A DNA stretch of 64,000 nt from Legionella londiniensis. GTDB lineage: Bacteria; Pseudomonadota; Gammaproteobacteria; Legionellales; Legionellaceae. The first letter of the stretch is position 1; each line of letters opens with the position of its first letter. The stretch spans positions 94,235 through 158,234 of the forward strand of contig NZ_LNYK01000016.1 of NCBI RefSeq assembly GCF_001467825.1, given 5' to 3'. A program made the translations under genes and the position numbers. This document shows positions 19,684-29,462 of the stretch, piece after piece. The notes beneath the pieces were generated by a model. The model was given only the letters and a program-made list of their open reading frames with translations. It had not been told where the DNA came from and searched no databases.

Positions 19684-21003
19684 ATGAAGCAGAAATCAAA
19701 TATAAATGGCAGAGAAGTGTATGTTGTTGATGGCAGCCGTACACCTTTTCTTAAAGCAAAGGGAGTTGGGCCTTTTAGCGGTTCTGATTTGGCTGTTGCA
19801 GCAGGTGAGCAGCTGTTGAATCGTCAGCCTTTTTCTCCTTCAGAGTTGGATGAAGTCATTATTGGCTCTGCCATGCCAGGCCCGGACGAAGCAAATATTG
19901 CCAGAGTGGTTGCCTTGCGTTTGGGATGCGGCGAAAAAGTACCTGCCTTTACCGTCATGAGAAACTGTGCGTCTGGCATGCAGGCACTGGATAATGCTGC
20001 TATGCAGATTGCTGCTGGCCGAAGCAATCTCATCCTGGCAGGGGGCACAGACGCCATGAGCCATGCGCCTATATTATTTAAAGAAGATATGGCGGCCTGG
20101 CTGTCTCGTTGGTATTCTGCGAAAAATTTCGGTCAAAAATTAAACTTAATGACACAATTTAAAATTTCCTATTTATCTCCAGTGATTGCGTTGCTCAAGG
20201 GTTTAACAGATCCCATTGTTGGGCTTAACATGGGGCAAACCGCTGAAAAATTGGCTTATCGCTTTAACATTTCCCGAGAAGAAATGGATGACTATGCATT
20301 GAGAAGCCATCAACGGGTGACAAAGGCTTATGAGGAAGGCCGAATGGATGAAGTGGTTCCCATCATTGATAAGAGGGGCAATTTATATAAAAAGGATGAC
20401 GGCATAAGGCCTGATACTACATTGGAGAAGCTTGCGCAGTTAAAACCTTTTTTTGATAAAAAATACGGTCAAGTTACCGCGGGTAACAGTTCGCAGGTGA
20501 CGGATGGCGCAAGCCTTTTGTTGCTTGCCAGCGCTGAAGCAGTCAAACAGCATCAATTGCCAGTTTTGGGAAGAATTGTTGATTCACAATGGGCGGCGTT
20601 AGATCCGGCTCAAATGGGGCTGGGTCCAGTTTATGCGGCAGCACCCATTATGCAGCGCCATAACCTGAAACCTGATGATTTTGATTGTTGGGAAATCAAT
20701 GAAGCTTTTGCAGCACAGGTTTTAGCTTGTATCAAGGCCTTTGAAGATGATGATTTTTGCAGGAAACATCTTGGCCTTTCAAAATCAATTGGGGCGCCGT
20801 CGTTTTCACGTTTGAATAAGGATGGAGGAGCAATTGCTGTAGGTCATCCCATCGGCGCAAGCGGCGCGCGCATCGTATTACATGTGTTAAAAGATTTGGA
20901 AAAGAATAATGGTAAACGAGGTTTGGCTGCGATTTGTATCGGTGGCGGTCAGGGCGGGGCTATGTACTTGGAGCGGGTGACAGAGGTGAAGGGACATGAG
21001 TAA
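19684..21003 (+). CDS. Acetyl-CoA C-acyltransferase (FadA/FadI-type thiolase)
   Basis: Last enzyme of fatty-acid beta-oxidation, releasing acetyl-CoA. The nucleophile Cys95 is in RNCASGMQALDNAA. The C-terminal His and Cys motifs are NEAFAAQVLA, GGAIAVGHPIGASGARI and CIGGGQGGA. At 439 residues it is close to the longer FadI type. A TTG at 19654 extends the frame, but AGGAGGA at 19675-19681 fixes the start at 19684. It overlaps the next gene by 8 bp, forming the two-gene beta-oxidation unit. Confidence 0.92.
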   Translation: MKQKSNINGREVYVVDGSRTPFLKAKGVGPFSGSDLAVAAGEQLLNRQPFSPSELDEVIIGSAMPGPDEANIARVVALRLGCGEKVPAFTVMRNCASGMQALDNAAMQIAAGRSNLILAGGTDAMSHAPILFKEDMAAWLSRWYSAKNFGQKLNLMTQFKISYLSPVIALLKGLTDPIVGLNMGQTAEKLAYRFNISREEMDDYALRSHQRVTKAYEEGRMDEVVPIIDKRGNLYKKDDGIRPDTTLEKLAQLKPFFDKKYGQVTAGNSSQVTDGASLLLLASAEAVKQHQLPVLGRIVDSQWAALDPAQMGLGPVYAAAPIMQRHNLKPDDFDCWEINEAFAAQVLACIKAFEDDDFCRKHLGLSKSIGAPSFSRLNKDGGAIAVGHPIGASGARIVLHVLKDLEKNNGKRGLAAICIGGGQGGAMYLERVTEVKGHE

Positions 21004-23029
21004 TTATCAACACTGGGATAGAAAGCAGGATGAAAATCAAATCATTTGGCTGGGATTTAATCGCCAAAATGAATCTGTCAATAGCATTAACAATGAGGTG
21101 CTGGATGAATTAAACAGCCTGTTACAGGATATTTCACAAGCCGGTAATGCAAAAGGTTTGGTCATCTATTCTCTTAAAGAGAAAGGGTTTATTGCCGGTG
21201 CCGATGTTAATGAATTTGCGCGATTTGAAAAAGCTGAAGAAGCTGTGGATTTTTTGCGCAAAGGCCAGGCTGTATTTTCCCGGTTGGAATCACTATCCAT
21301 ACCAACCGTTGCCATGATTGATGGATTTTGTATGGGAGGAGGCCTGGAGCTGGCTTTGGCTTGTGATTATCGTATAGCTTCTGATGAAAAAGACACGAAC
21401 CTTGGCTTGCCGGAAGTGAAGCTTGGAATTCATCCCGGCTGGGGCGGTACAGTGCGTCTATCCCGGCTAATTGGCGGATATCATGCTTTGTCCAAAGTCA
21501 TACTCACTGGTAATGCTATCCGTGCTGAAAAGGCAAAAAATCTTGGCATTGTTGATGATGTTGTGCCAGTGAGGCAATTAAAACGCGCTGCTGTTTATTA
21601 TATTGAACATAAGCCGGCAAAACACAAGCCAAGCTTTATAGAGTCACTCAGCAATTATTTCGTGGTGCGTCCCTTGCTTGCAAAACTAATGCGCCGGGAA
21701 GTTGCCAAAAAAGTACGGCAAGATCACTATCCTGCGCCTTTTGCTGTGATTGACCTTTGGGAGCATGAGAGTGGATTTGATGAGCGCGCCTTCTTGAAAG
21801 AAGCAGATTCTGTCGAACATCTCATAACCAAAAATGACACAGCAAGCAATTTGATCCGTGCCTTTCAATTACGAGAGCGCATGAAAAGCTTCGCGAAACA
21901 GGGTAATTTTAAGGCAAAACATGTGCATGTCATTGGCGCGGGCATCATGGGAGGCGATATTGCGGCCTGGTGTGCTTTACGCGGGCTAAGGGTGACCCTT
22001 GAAGATCAGAATTATGAAAAACTGGCGCCTGCCTTTGGCCGGGCTCATGAATTGTTCAAGAAGAAGCTCCGCCAAGCGAGACTGGTTCAGGCAGCCTATG
22101 ATCGGTTGATAGCCGACGTTGACGGACATGGCGTGGCTCATGCGGATGTTATAATAGAAGCGGTATATGAAAAGCTTGAGCTGAAACAGGAAATTATGAA
22201 GCGGGTTGAAAAAAAGGCAAAACCTGATGCGATAATTGCTACGAATACTTCAAGCATTCCCTTGGATGAAATCAGTTCAGTCATGAAGAAACCTGAACGA
22301 TTAGTCGGAATTCATTTTTTTAATCCAGTTGCCATGATGGAATTGGTTGAGGTTGTGAGCAGTGAGATAACCGCTGCAACCAGCAGTAAAAATGCCTGTT
22401 CTTTTGTCGGCCAGATTAGCCGCCTCCCATTGCCTGTAAAATCTAGCCCGGGTTTTTTGGTAAATCGGATTTTAATGCCTTATCTCATGGAAAGCGTGCA
22501 GTTGCTTGATGATGGTTATCGTCCGGAGTCTATTGACCATGCAGCAAAATCTTTTGGCATGGTAATGGGCCCTGTAGAACTTGCAGATACAGTGGGGATG
22601 GATGTTTGTCTTGCTGTTGCCGAGAATTTGACAGGCTATTTTGGCGGAAATGTGCCGCAGAAGCTCCGTGACATGGTACAAGAAGGTAAATTGGGCCGCA
22701 AATCAGGCGAGGGATTTTATCAATATAAAAATGGAAAACCGGTCAAGCAAAAGCTTGTGGATGATAGCCATGATAAAGAAATAGCGGATCGCTTGATTTT
22801 GCGTATGATTAACGAAGCGGCTGCCTGTTTAAGAGAGGGGGTGGTCATGGATGCTGATTTGCTGGATGGCGGCATGATTTTTGGCGCAGGATTTGCGCCA
22901 TTCCGCGGGGGGCCAATGCATTATGCCAAACAGTTTGGCCATGGCAAGCTCAATGAATTATTCTCAAGGCTTCAGTCTCAGTATGGAGAGCGGTTTAAGG
23001 AAGATGCGGGAATTAAAGAATATACCTGA
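20996..23029 (+). CDS. Multifunctional enoyl-CoA hydratase / 3-hydroxyacyl-CoA dehydrogenase (FadB/FadJ-type)
   Basis: Middle two steps of beta-oxidation in one chain. Crotonase domain at 1-190: GFIAGADVNEF, then CMGGGLELALACDYR (first catalytic Glu) and GLPEVKLGIHPGWGGT (second). NAD-binding domain from about 305: VIGAGIMGGDIAAW, TNTSSIPLDE, GIHFFNPV. The C-terminal dehydrogenase domain includes GFLVNRIL and RKSGEGFYQY. 677 residues, a little short against 714-729 in E. coli. Partner subunit of the overlapping upstream thiolase. Its substrate chain length cannot be told from sequence. Confidence 0.93.
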   Translation: MSNYQHWDRKQDENQIIWLGFNRQNESVNSINNEVLDELNSLLQDISQAGNAKGLVIYSLKEKGFIAGADVNEFARFEKAEEAVDFLRKGQAVFSRLESLSIPTVAMIDGFCMGGGLELALACDYRIASDEKDTNLGLPEVKLGIHPGWGGTVRLSRLIGGYHALSKVILTGNAIRAEKAKNLGIVDDVVPVRQLKRAAVYYIEHKPAKHKPSFIESLSNYFVVRPLLAKLMRREVAKKVRQDHYPAPFAVIDLWEHESGFDERAFLKEADSVEHLITKNDTASNLIRAFQLRERMKSFAKQGNFKAKHVHVIGAGIMGGDIAAWCALRGLRVTLEDQNYEKLAPAFGRAHELFKKKLRQARLVQAAYDRLIADVDGHGVAHADVIIEAVYEKLELKQEIMKRVEKKAKPDAIIATNTSSIPLDEISSVMKKPERLVGIHFFNPVAMMELVEVVSSEITAATSSKNACSFVGQISRLPLPVKSSPGFLVNRILMPYLMESVQLLDDGYRPESIDHAAKSFGMVMGPVELADTVGMDVCLAVAENLTGYFGGNVPQKLRDMVQEGKLGRKSGEGFYQYKNGKPVKQKLVDDSHDKEIADRLILRMINEAAACLREGVVMDADLLDGGMIFGAGFAPFRGGPMHYAKQFGHGKLNELFSRLQSQYGERFKEDAGIKEYT

Positions 23030-23102
23030 ATTTTCCCCGATAATTATTGAGGGGAGATTAAAGTGTTTGTTTTTGATTCCCCTTAACCATTAATTCGCTG
23101 TA

Positions 23103-23125
23103 TTTTCTCCCGCAAGGGAAGAAAA
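23103..23125. terminator. Possible bidirectional terminator hairpin
   Basis: TTTTCTCCC, a GCAA tetraloop and GGGAAGAAAA form a hairpin with a bulged A, flanked by T-rich and A-rich runs. It lies between the convergent beta-oxidation unit and the minus-strand 243-residue gene, where a two-way terminator would be useful. The stem is short, so confidence is low. Confidence 0.35.
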
Positions 23126-23193
23126 AAGTTAAGTTTTTATAATTTCTAACCCGGATTGGGTAAAGTGATAGTCCGGGAATAATTATTTAAGCA

Positions 23194-23925
23194 TCATTTC
23201 AGTTTCTGCCAATCTGAGGGTTTTTGTAAATAGTGAAGTTGGCCAGATGGAGCGAGCTTCCCGTCTTCAATAGCTTCTTCAATGGTGTGATCACTATACA
23301 GATGGGCGTGTTTATCCAGGATATCCCATTCTGGAGTAGCCAATCCAGAGGAATTTCCTGTTAAGGGTTTTGGAATTTTATTAAAAAATGAATATCTTTG
23401 GGCGTAGTTAATCTCATTTGTATAAACCGAATTTTTTATAGTGGTTGAATATCCATAATCAAGAAACTCATGATTTTTAATTGAATTATTTGGGCGGGTA
23501 CTGATATCAATGATACGCGGATCCCAAGCATCCACTTCCCATAAGGAATAATCTTTTTCACTTTTTAATTTAATCTTTATCTCTAAATAGACATGATCTT
23601 TTTTAACCGAATTTACAATCCGAATTCTGGCCCGGGCGCCATGAGAGTCAATTTTTTTTGCAATTTCAACAAGAAGAAAATCGGCCAACTCATGACAGTT
23701 GCCTAAACCAACATGTTCGAGCAGGTTATGCCGGTATATATAATCATTTTTATTGGTATTTTCTAGCGGTTCTCGAACATTTTTATAAAAATAATCATTT
23801 TCTTTGATTTCTTGGTGATATTTTTTATACCCACTTAATTGATTGCTAATTGTTATTTTATCGCGGGTTAATACAATTGCCTGGGTGCATATGTTGACAA
23901 AATTTTCTCGTGATAATAATGCCAT
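23194..23925 (-). CDS. Hypothetical protein with a transglutaminase/papain-like Cys-His-Asp pattern
   Basis: Not a named family to me. A TTG at 23940 extends the frame; ATG at 23925 (MALLSRENFVN) is preferred, giving 243 residues. It holds an ordered triad of the papain/transglutaminase fold: LGNCHELADFLL (Cys77), KKDHVYLEIKI (His111) and LWEVDAWDPRI (Asp132). 'GNC.E.A ... DH... ... D.W' is common in bacterial cysteine-protease-like effectors. No signal peptide. The C-terminal 30 residues include an acidic patch (IEEAIEDGKL), as in many Dot/Icm substrates. It lies just after (3' of) the RND genes on the same strand but is probably a separate unit. Confidence 0.55.
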   Translation of the reverse strand: MALLSRENFVNICTQAIVLTRDKITISNQLSGYKKYHQEIKENDYFYKNVREPLENTNKNDYIYRHNLLEHVGLGNCHELADFLLVEIAKKIDSHGARARIRIVNSVKKDHVYLEIKIKLKSEKDYSLWEVDAWDPRIIDISTRPNNSIKNHEFLDYGYSTTIKNSVYTNEINYAQRYSFFNKIPKPLTGNSSGLATPEWDILDKHAHLYSDHTIEEAIEDGKLAPSGQLHYLQKPSDWQKLK

Positions 23926-23958
23926 GATATTTATAAACAACTAAAAAGGACTAATATG

Positions 23959-26900
23959 TTACCATACAGGTATTAAGAGACCATTATGCCTAATCCTTTC
24001 CTGAACTCTTTTAAACAAGTTATAAATTACAGGCAGGACAAATAAAGTGAACAAGGTGCCCAAACCAAGGCCGCCAACAAGCACGGTGCCTATTGCGCGT
24101 CTTGCTTCTGCGCCAGCGTCATGCGCATATAGCAAAGGTATTGCGCCGAAAATCATTGCAGCGGTCGTCATTAATATCGGCCGTAAGCGCAAGACTGTTG
24201 CCTCAAGAATGGCTTCTTGCCTTGATACGCCTCGTTTTTGCAATTGATTGGCAAATTCCACAATTAAAATTCCATGTTTGGATATTAGGCCAATTAAGGT
24301 GATAAGCCCAACTTGCGTGTAGATATTGGCAGACTGGTTAAAGAGATAGGCAAAAAGAAGTGCGCCAGAGCATGCAAGCGGTACGGTAAAAAGAATAATG
24401 AATGGATCAATAAAATTTTCAAATTGGGTGGCTAAAATTGCATAAATAAAAACCAGTGAAAAAAAGAACAAAAAGAGCATGGTGTTTGATGAATCATGAA
24501 ATGCTTTTGCTGCTCCCACCCAATGGAGGCCATAGTGCCTGGGTAGTTCATTTTTTGCCATTTGCCACAGTTGTTTGATGCCATGTTCTAAAGAATCCTC
24601 TTTTTTCAATTGCACGTGAATGGTTGTAGAGCGCATTTGTTGGTAATGTTCGAGTGTTACCGGTTGGGTTTGCAATTTCATGCTTGCTACGGCGCCAAGC
24701 GAAATGCGCTTGCCATTAGGTGCGGTCACATAGAGTTCATGCAGGGTATATGGCGAACGTTTGCCTTTGACAATCAGGCTGTATTCTATGCCATCTTTCT
24801 CGAAGCTTTGGGATTTATCGCCGCTGAAGAAAATTTCGATGGTTTTAGCAACCTGTTTTGCATTTAAATTTAATTTGGCAAGTTGCTTGTGATCCAGCTT
24901 AATTTCATAGCCTAAGCTGTCTAAATGCAAATCATGGTAGGTTGACGAGAAAGCTTTACTGTTATCCAGGACTGATTTCAGTTTGGCTGTTTGTGCAAAT
25001 AGGTTTTGGTAACTGTCTGTAGTCGAAATAACCAAATCCAGTTGAGTGCCATTACCGGCGCTATCGATGCCTGGCAAACCAGTATCCCAACTCCAGATCC
25101 GGGGTTCAATTGAGGGTAAATTGTTTAAGCTAGGCTTCAGCTCTTCAACTAACTGACTTGCCGAACGGTTTCGTTGGCTATGTGGTTTCAATGGAAAGAG
25201 CATATTACCTCCCCAGTCACCGATAAAGGTTAGGCGGTTTTTAGACTCAGGAATTGTCCCAATGCTTTTTTCCAGTGTTTTTATTTTTTTATCCAAATCA
25301 GAAATGTTTTCACCTTTGGTAGCGGGTGTATAAATTCCAATTAAACCTCTGTCCTCTTTAGGAGCCATTTCTTGATTTAGGGATTGATAAATAACAAGAC
25401 TGAGAATAATGGAGATAATGGCGAGAATAAAAATTAACCGTTGTTTATGAAAAACATACTTTAATGCTTTTTCTAACTTTTGGTTTAGGTATGAAAGGAA
25501 TTGATCAATTGCGGGCCATAAAGAATCGGATTGCAGGCGGAGCAAATATCCGCACATTAAAGGTGAGAGCGTCAATGCTACAATGCCTGAAATGAAAACA
25601 CTCCCTGCCAGAGCGACAGCAAATTCAATGAATAATTGCCCAAGCATGCCTTCGATAAAAGCCAGAGGTAAATAAACACTGATAAGCGTAAAGGTCATGG
25701 CAATAACAGCAAACCCAATTTCGCGAGCTCCTTTTTTAGCTGCCTGTAAAGGAGATAGTCCTTCTTCAATGTGACGCCAGATATTTTCAAGAACGATGAT
25801 TGCGTCATCTACGACAAGACCTATTGCCAAAACCATGGCAAGCAGGGTCATTAAATTCAGGGAATAACCAAATAACTTGAGAAAAAACAAAGCACCCAGC
25901 AAAGAAATAGGAATTGTAACCAGCGGAATAATGGTTGCGCGAAAATTTCTTAAGAATAAAAACACAATGATTAATACCAGGGCAATTGCTTCTATGATTG
26001 CAGAACGAACATTGTGAATTGATGCGTCGATAAAATCAGATTGATCAATGATGACTCTGAGCTTTAAATCAGCAGGCAGTGTTTGCTGTATGACCTCAAT
26101 TGCTTTATGGACTCTTTTTGATACTTCAAGCGGATTGGCGTCTGCCGCGCGATTGATTGAGAGTACCAAGCCTGGATTGCCGTTTACCCTTACTTTAAAT
26201 TGGTTTTTATCTGTCGTGAGTGAAATATCAGCAATTGATTTCAGGGTAACTGGATGGGCAGTGGAAGATGGGATTAAGAGATCTTCATAATCTTTTTGCG
26301 TATTTAGCCTGGAACTTAATGTAGCTGGGATTTTATTTTGATAATTTCCAGCCGGTAATGAAATTCTGTTTTCTATCAAGGCACTCATCACATCGCTGGC
26401 ATTGATTCCAAAAGAAAACAGTTTCTCAGGTTCAAGTTCAATCTTATAGGTATAAGGCTGTCCCCATACGTTGACTGAGGCAACTCCAGGCAGGCTTCTG
26501 AAAATATTTTTAAGATTGAGGTTAGCATAATGCGTCAGATCGCCAAAATTTCTGGTTGTGGACTCAAGCGATACCCCAATAAAGGGCAAACCGGAAGTTT
26601 TGCTTTTTCTCTCTATGGAGGGAGGCTTGACTTCGTCGGGAAGTCGAGACTGGGCTTTGGATACTGCATCCTGCACCGCATTAAAGGCTTTGTCCATTGA
26701 CGTACCGGCCTGGAATTTTAGAGTAATTGAGGAAGAACCGTTATTTGATTGCGAGGTGATGGTATCGAGTCCCTCAATGCCCGCTAAACGATCCTCAAGA
26801 ATGTTTGTGACAGATGATTCAACCAATTCCGAGCTTGCATTGGGATAAACAGCAGAAATATTAATGATAGGGAATGTGATTTGCGGATATTCGCGAACGC

Positions 26901-26997
26901 TTAGATTATACAAGCATAGAATCCCTAAAACGCCGAGCATAATATTTAAAACAATGGCAATGACGGGATGTTCAATAAAATAAGTTGTAACTTTCAT
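23959..26997 (-). CDS. RND-family efflux pump, inner-membrane permease
   Basis: Proton-driven tripartite efflux transporter (AcrB/MexB superfamily, HAE1-like) of 1012 residues. It begins MKVTTYFIEHPVIAIVLNIM. TM4 holds LVVDDAIIVLENIWRHIEEG with the proton-relay Asp pair. Two large periplasmic loops (about 35-330 and 550-850) and twelve membrane helices are evident. It overlaps the adaptor gene by 4 bp and is co-transcribed behind it. No TolC-type outer-membrane gene is nearby, so a TolC coded elsewhere is probably used. Substrates cannot be inferred. Confidence 0.93.
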   Translation of the reverse strand: MKVTTYFIEHPVIAIVLNIMLGVLGILCLYNLSVREYPQITFPIINISAVYPNASSELVESSVTNILEDRLAGIEGLDTITSQSNNGSSSITLKFQAGTSMDKAFNAVQDAVSKAQSRLPDEVKPPSIERKSKTSGLPFIGVSLESTTRNFGDLTHYANLNLKNIFRSLPGVASVNVWGQPYTYKIELEPEKLFSFGINASDVMSALIENRISLPAGNYQNKIPATLSSRLNTQKDYEDLLIPSSTAHPVTLKSIADISLTTDKNQFKVRVNGNPGLVLSINRAADANPLEVSKRVHKAIEVIQQTLPADLKLRVIIDQSDFIDASIHNVRSAIIEAIALVLIIVFLFLRNFRATIIPLVTIPISLLGALFFLKLFGYSLNLMTLLAMVLAIGLVVDDAIIVLENIWRHIEEGLSPLQAAKKGAREIGFAVIAMTFTLISVYLPLAFIEGMLGQLFIEFAVALAGSVFISGIVALTLSPLMCGYLLRLQSDSLWPAIDQFLSYLNQKLEKALKYVFHKQRLIFILAIISIILSLVIYQSLNQEMAPKEDRGLIGIYTPATKGENISDLDKKIKTLEKSIGTIPESKNRLTFIGDWGGNMLFPLKPHSQRNRSASQLVEELKPSLNNLPSIEPRIWSWDTGLPGIDSAGNGTQLDLVISTTDSYQNLFAQTAKLKSVLDNSKAFSSTYHDLHLDSLGYEIKLDHKQLAKLNLNAKQVAKTIEIFFSGDKSQSFEKDGIEYSLIVKGKRSPYTLHELYVTAPNGKRISLGAVASMKLQTQPVTLEHYQQMRSTTIHVQLKKEDSLEHGIKQLWQMAKNELPRHYGLHWVGAAKAFHDSSNTMLFLFFFSLVFIYAILATQFENFIDPFIILFTVPLACSGALLFAYLFNQSANIYTQVGLITLIGLISKHGILIVEFANQLQKRGVSRQEAILEATVLRLRPILMTTAAMIFGAIPLLYAHDAGAEARRAIGTVLVGGLGLGTLFTLFVLPVIYNLFKRVQERIRHNGLLIPVW

Positions 26998-28070
26998 GAT
27001 TGAGTTGTTTGGGAATAGGTTTCTGGCTGATAGATACTGACCTCCATTCCTGGATGTAATTGTTCCTGCCCTTTACTTACCACCTTTTGCCCGGGTTGCA
27101 AGCCTTGGAGAATTTCTATTTGCTCTTTCTGCCGCAGGCCTGTTTTGACGGGTTTCAAAACGATTTTACCTTCTTCAACCAGATAAACATGGGGTTTGCT
27201 ATCTTTTAAAACCAATGCTTGAAAGGGAATAACCAGCGCGTTTTTTCTTTCTGCAGATACCAGCTGAACCCTTACCGTGTTTCCTACCAGGCAGGCGTTG
27301 CAATCTATTTCAATATCGCCTGGACACATATGAGTGCTTTCATCCAGCATTTTTTGCAAATGGGTTAGCCTGTATCGTTTTCCTAATACATAGGCGATAG
27401 AGCCTTCATGAATGGAATCCAGATTGCTGCAGGGAATATCGACATCAACAACAAGAGAGGATGGATCGTAAATTGTCACCACTGGTTCGCCTGAGGAGAC
27501 AAGCGCTCCCTCACGCTTTTTGTAGGCTCCAACAATGCCGTCAAAAGGAGCGTAAAATTTTAAATTTTCTGCTTCAATTTTAGCTCTGGACAACTCCTTT
27601 TGTGCCTGGATCCAGATCTGTTTTTTTTCTTCAACTTCGCGGGGGCTGACAAATCCTTTTTTTACCAATAGAGTTAGGCGTTCATACTGACTTTTAGCCA
27701 ATTGCTCTGCCTTTTGGGAGAGCATGACGTGATTTTCGAGTTCCGGATTAATAATTTTTGCAAGTAAAGTGCCTTTTTTTGTTTTTTCACCAGAAGGGAT
27801 AAATATATCCAGTATACCCGTGCCATTTGCGGTCATAACTGCGGTATGTTTTGGATTGACAGTGCCAAGGAGATCAATCGTTTGCTGAAAATCTTGTCTG
27901 GTTATTTTTTCAACTTCAACCATTTTTTTGGGTGGCAACGGCATTTCCCCGGGCTTCTTAAATAGAAGCGGCATACTTTGCCATATTAATCCAAAAAGAA
28001 TGATTGCGGGTACACATTTTTTAAGCAACAACTTCCAGTATTTGTCTGATAAGGATCTTGCAAACTGCAT
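26994..28070 (-). CDS. RND efflux periplasmic adaptor (membrane fusion protein)
   Basis: HlyD/AcrA-type adaptor linking the RND permease to an outer-membrane channel. There is an N-terminal anchor at about 16-33 (VPAIILFGLIWQSMPLLF). Next comes the lipoyl half-motif GTGILDIFIPSGEKTKKG, a helical hairpin (about 115-165), the second lipoyl half YAPFDGIVGAYKKREGALVS, and beta-barrel and membrane-proximal domains to the end. 358 residues is usual. It has a cysteine-rich patch MCPGDIEIDCNACLVG at about 243-258, unusual for the family. It is first in the two-gene operon. Confidence 0.9.
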   Translation of the reverse strand: MQFARSLSDKYWKLLLKKCVPAIILFGLIWQSMPLLFKKPGEMPLPPKKMVEVEKITRQDFQQTIDLLGTVNPKHTAVMTANGTGILDIFIPSGEKTKKGTLLAKIINPELENHVMLSQKAEQLAKSQYERLTLLVKKGFVSPREVEEKKQIWIQAQKELSRAKIEAENLKFYAPFDGIVGAYKKREGALVSSGEPVVTIYDPSSLVVDVDIPCSNLDSIHEGSIAYVLGKRYRLTHLQKMLDESTHMCPGDIEIDCNACLVGNTVRVQLVSAERKNALVIPFQALVLKDSKPHVYLVEEGKIVLKPVKTGLRQKEQIEILQGLQPGQKVVSKGQEQLHPGMEVSIYQPETYSQTTQS

Positions 28071-28127
28071 TAATTGTAATCAAATAATTTGTCCATCCAG
28101 GGAATGTACCACAATAATGTTTAAATA

Positions 28128-29012
28128 TTAAGCATTATTATGATGCTTTTGGCAAATCCTCAATAAATAGTGGGCAATCAACAGGATGACAATGCTTGCC
28201 AGGACATCGCTGAGATAATGCCACCCAAGCAAAACACAGGAAAGAACCAGGATAGTATTGGCAATTAAAATGAGCGCAAAAGCTATTTTCCATGGATGCA
28301 GCAAGTATACACATAACCAAGCCCATATCACATGGAATGAAGGCAAGGCAATCATGCCTCCTTCAATGGTTGAAGGTTCAATGTGATGATGTATCTCAAA
28401 AAATTTTATGCCAGTGGCTTTTTGTTCCTCGATAAAATGGGGGCTTTCTATGATGCTTGCCGGAGCAGTGGTTGGGAAAAAATAATAGATGCTAAATCCG
28501 AATAAAGCTGAGGCTAATAACAGAAATAAGTATTGTCGCAATATATGATATTTGCCTGCCGCGATGACAATTAAAGGTATGGCTGCCATTTGGTAAGCCA
28601 AGGATTCATACATCCAGGTCAGAATTGCTACAAACAAAGGATACTGATGCGTCCAATCAAGCCACTTTTCTAAATGGATGTGAAAATAAGATTCAAAGGC
28701 AACGATCTTTTGATCGATAGTAGGGAACGGGGTGTATTGGGCTGCATTGGTGGCATAAGCCAGAACACAAAGCACAAGATAGTAAAATGTGATTTCTTTA
28801 AAAATTCTGGTTAATCGAAAATTTCGCCGGAATTGCAACAAAAGACCGCTGTAAATTAATATCAGAATTAATACGGTCAGTTCAATATTAGGCGGTATAT
28901 AATTATTTCCCGGATAATGAATGAAATAATAATTAACACCAAGCGCGATCGAAGATAAGAGAATTAATAATGCTGCGGCGATAGCGATACATTTTGTGAG
29001 TGAAGGACGCAT
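28128..29012 (-). CDS. PAP2 / inositolphosphotransferase-type integral membrane protein
   Basis: 294 residues with about seven membrane helices. Two parts of the acid-phosphatase signature are visible in the C-terminal half: MIALPSFHVIWAW (PSxH) and GWHYLSDVLASI (the final H-x3-D). The long N-terminal part is like the Aur1/Ipt1-related branch rather than simple PgpB. It would dephosphorylate or transfer phospholipid headgroups at the inner membrane. Start ATG at 29012 shares bases with the stop of the CsrA-like gene upstream, so the two form an operon. Confidence 0.8.
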   Translation of the reverse strand: MRPSLTKCIAIAAALLILLSSIALGVNYYFIHYPGNNYIPPNIELTVLILILIYSGLLLQFRRNFRLTRIFKEITFYYLVLCVLAYATNAAQYTPFPTIDQKIVAFESYFHIHLEKWLDWTHQYPLFVAILTWMYESLAYQMAAIPLIVIAAGKYHILRQYLFLLLASALFGFSIYYFFPTTAPASIIESPHFIEEQKATGIKFFEIHHHIEPSTIEGGMIALPSFHVIWAWLCVYLLHPWKIAFALILIANTILVLSCVLLGWHYLSDVLASIVILLIAHYLLRICQKHHNNA

Positions 29013-29218
29013 TAATCAAGCTTGTCGTCTAGTATGGCTTGCTGTTTTTGTTTAATGGCATGATAAATTTCCTCACGATGGACATTAACCGAACGCGGGG
29101 CATTCACTCCAAACTTAACATTACCATGTTCTTGCGTTTTAAACGCGATAACCTGCACCTTTTGTCCGCCCAAAGATACAATAAGTGGCTCTTCAAAGGG
29201 AACGGTAATGATTTGCAT
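29012..29218 (-). CDS. Divergent CsrA/RsmA paralog
   Basis: 68-residue RNA-binding regulator of translation. The C-terminal half is canonical: FGVNAPRSVNVHREEIYHAI, including the Arg of VHRE that contacts RNA. The N-terminal strand is altered: MQIITVPFEEPLIVS in place of the usual MLILTRRVGETL, so the Arg-Arg of the first RNA-binding edge is lost and replaced by acidic residues. It is therefore not the housekeeping CsrA. Legionella carry several CsrA paralogs. AAAGAGGTT precedes the ATG. Co-transcribed with the PAP2 gene. Confidence 0.85.
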   Translation of the reverse strand: MQIITVPFEEPLIVSLGGQKVQVIAFKTQEHGNVKFGVNAPRSVNVHREEIYHAIKQKQQAILDDKLD

Positions 29219-29416
29219 ATTAAAAAACCTCTTTGTTTTTTAATACGTTATAACTGATTGAGAAGTTAAATGCAATGATATTTCTACAGGTTTTCTTTAT
29301 TTTGAACTAAAAATATGATTCATGGCGTTACGGTTAGAGAAGCAATCAAAGGCAGATTTTTGCATAAGGCATTATAGAGCCATAGTATGATTTTACCTGG
29401 AGAGGGTATCAGGAAA

Positions 29417-29445
29417 TTGCTCATAAAAGATAAATAGGTTATCAT
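29417..29445 (+). promoter_or_regulatory. Putative sigma70 promoter for rpsF operon
   Basis: TTGCTC (29417-29422), a 17-bp spacer and TATCAT (29440-29445) lie 66 bp before the rpsF start. Spacing is ideal and both hexamers are 4/6 matches. It would give a leader of about 55-60 nt that includes the hairpin described next. Confidence 0.45.
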
Positions 29446-29462
29446 TTAGCGCTTTTAACCTT

